Assembly (NCBI GenBank): GCA_004552515.1
Contig: SFOF01000112.1
Span: 1 to 7,095 of the forward strand
Length of the DNA stretch: 7,095 bases
Source: Clostridiales bacterium
Lineage (GTDB): Bacteria; Bacillota; Clostridia; Christensenellales; Aristaeellaceae
Direction of reading: 5' to 3'
Part shown: one piece after another, positions 6,770-7,095 of the stretch
Numbering within the stretch: position 1 is the stretch's first letter
How the letters are laid out: each line of letters opens with the position of its first letter
Notes under the pieces: model-generated
What the model saw: the letters and a program-made list of their open reading frames with translations, nothing else
The model's database searches: none
Told to the model about the DNA's origin: nothing
Made by a program: the position numbers and the translations under genes

Positions 6770-7095
6770 TCAGTTCTCCTCCTTTCGCGCAAGCACGGTG
6801 ATTTCGTCGATGTCCAGCGTGTGATAGCGGCGGTACAGGCGCACGGTCAGCGCCAGCATGAGCGAGGTCACGCTGACGCTGACGACGATGCCGGTCAGCA
6901 CCAGGCCGCTGGGAATGGGATTGATGTAGGCGGACATTTTCGTGACGCCGTTCACCACGATGGGCGCCTTGCGGCCCTCGATGAAGCCCTTGGCCGCGAG
7001 GAAGAGATAGATGGCGCTGTCCATCATGCCGAAGCCGATGATCTTTTTGATCATGTTCTTTTGAAGCATCAACGAGGTGAAGCCGATGCCGAAGA
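6770..7095 (-). CDS. mrpC: MrpC/MnhC-like (NuoK family) antiporter subunit, 5' end cut by window edge
   Basis: This is the small membrane subunit of an Mrp-type multisubunit cation/proton antiporter, homologous to NuoK of complex I. The frame stays open to the window edge and 107 residues are visible. The family is usually about 110-120 residues, so only a few N-terminal residues are missing. A TTG at 7072 is in frame but would fall inside the first membrane segment (residues F-T-S-L-M-L precede Q-K-N), so it is not taken as the start. Visible parts are the end of TM1, TM2 (IKKIIGFGMMDSAIYLF) and TM3, which begins with the family signature NPIPSGLVLTGIVV, followed by a short cytoplasmic tail. 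The NuoK glutamate of TM2 is replaced by Gly, as expected for MrpC rather than complex I. The last codons (RKEEN) double as the ribosome binding site of the next gene, whose TTG start abuts this TGA stop. Family assignment is firm; whether the whole complex is a plain Mrp is not. Confidence 0.9.
   Translation of the reverse strand, partial: FGIGFTSLMLQKNMIKKIIGFGMMDSAIYLFLAAKGFIEGRKAPIVVNGVTKMSAYINPIPSGLVLTGIVVSVSVTSLMLALTVRLYRRYHTLDIDEITVLARKEEN
6778..6785 (-). promoter_or_regulatory. Ribosome binding site AAAGGAGG for the TTG-started antiporter gene
   Basis: On the minus strand AAAGGAGG lies 8 bases before the TTG at 6769, inside the last codons of the MrpC-like gene. This near-perfect site decides in favour of the TTG start. 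The next in-frame ATG codons (residues 26 and 30) would remove the first membrane helix. The TGA stop of the upstream gene directly abuts the TTG, so translation is probably coupled. Confidence 0.85.

Larger units (their letters stand above)
49..7095 (-). other. Transcription unit: Mrp/Mnh-type antiporter operon, promoter outside window
   Basis: Five same-strand genes follow each other with spacers of 0, 24, 24 and 12 bases and end at one terminator. No spacer is large enough for an obvious internal promoter. The first gene is cut by the right edge, so the promoter and the upstream genes, expected to include MrpB-, E-, F- and G-like subunits, are outside. No gap in the window exceeds 100 bases; the only non-coding stretch of note is 1-100, which holds the terminator and perhaps the end of a convergent gene. 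Confidence 0.85.

Noticed and set aside
101..7095. Annotation as true complex I (nuoK, nuoL, nuoM, nuoN)
   Set aside because: The small subunit has the MrpC NPIPSGLVLT signature and lacks the NuoK glutamate, there are four rather than three antiporter subunits, and no other nuo gene is visible. The order also fits mrp better.
1..7095. CRISPR, tRNA, rRNA, insertion sequence or riboswitch
   Set aside because: No repeat-spacer pattern, tRNA-like fold, transposase or leader structure was seen; nearly all bases are taken by the five genes.

Overview
The window holds the 3' part of one operon, read entirely on the minus strand (right to left). It encodes membrane subunits of a multisubunit cation/proton antiporter of the Mrp/Mnh type, a family related to the membrane arm of respiratory complex I and membrane-bound hydrogenases. 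The DNA is GC-rich (roughly 60% by eye). Most genes have strong AGGAGG-like ribosome binding sites, spacers are 0 to 24 bases, and one gene starts with TTG. Together with the gene set, this points to a GC-rich anaerobic Firmicute, probably a clostridial gut lineage. That placement is an inference from style and content; no marker gene is present.

Layout in order of transcription: (1) a MrpC/NuoK-like subunit whose first few residues lie beyond the right edge (7095-6770); (2) a 499-residue MrpD-like antiporter subunit (6769-5270); (3) a 491-residue paralog (5245-3770); (4) a 492-residue paralog with a NuoL/MrpA-type loop signature (3745-2267); (5) a 717-residue NuoL-like subunit with a long C-terminal extension (2254-101). 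A strong hairpin at 56-93, flanked by T-runs on both strands, closes the operon. A convergent plus-strand gene may end at position 47, but only 14 codons of it would be visible.

Working together: the MrpC-like protein would pack beside the first MrpD-like subunit, and four antiporter-like subunits would form an extended membrane arm. All four keep the Glu of TM5, the Lys of TM7 and TM8, an H-x3-H-x3-K motif, and the Lys of TM12, so each could carry an ion path. No hydrogenase, quinone-site or Fe-S subunit is in the window. The expected MrpB/E/F/G-like genes, or a redox module, would have to be upstream, past the right edge.

The most notable point is four consecutive, apparently intact antiporter-like subunits. 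Canonical Mrp has two and complex I has three. The individual families are known, so this is an unusual composition rather than a new protein class.
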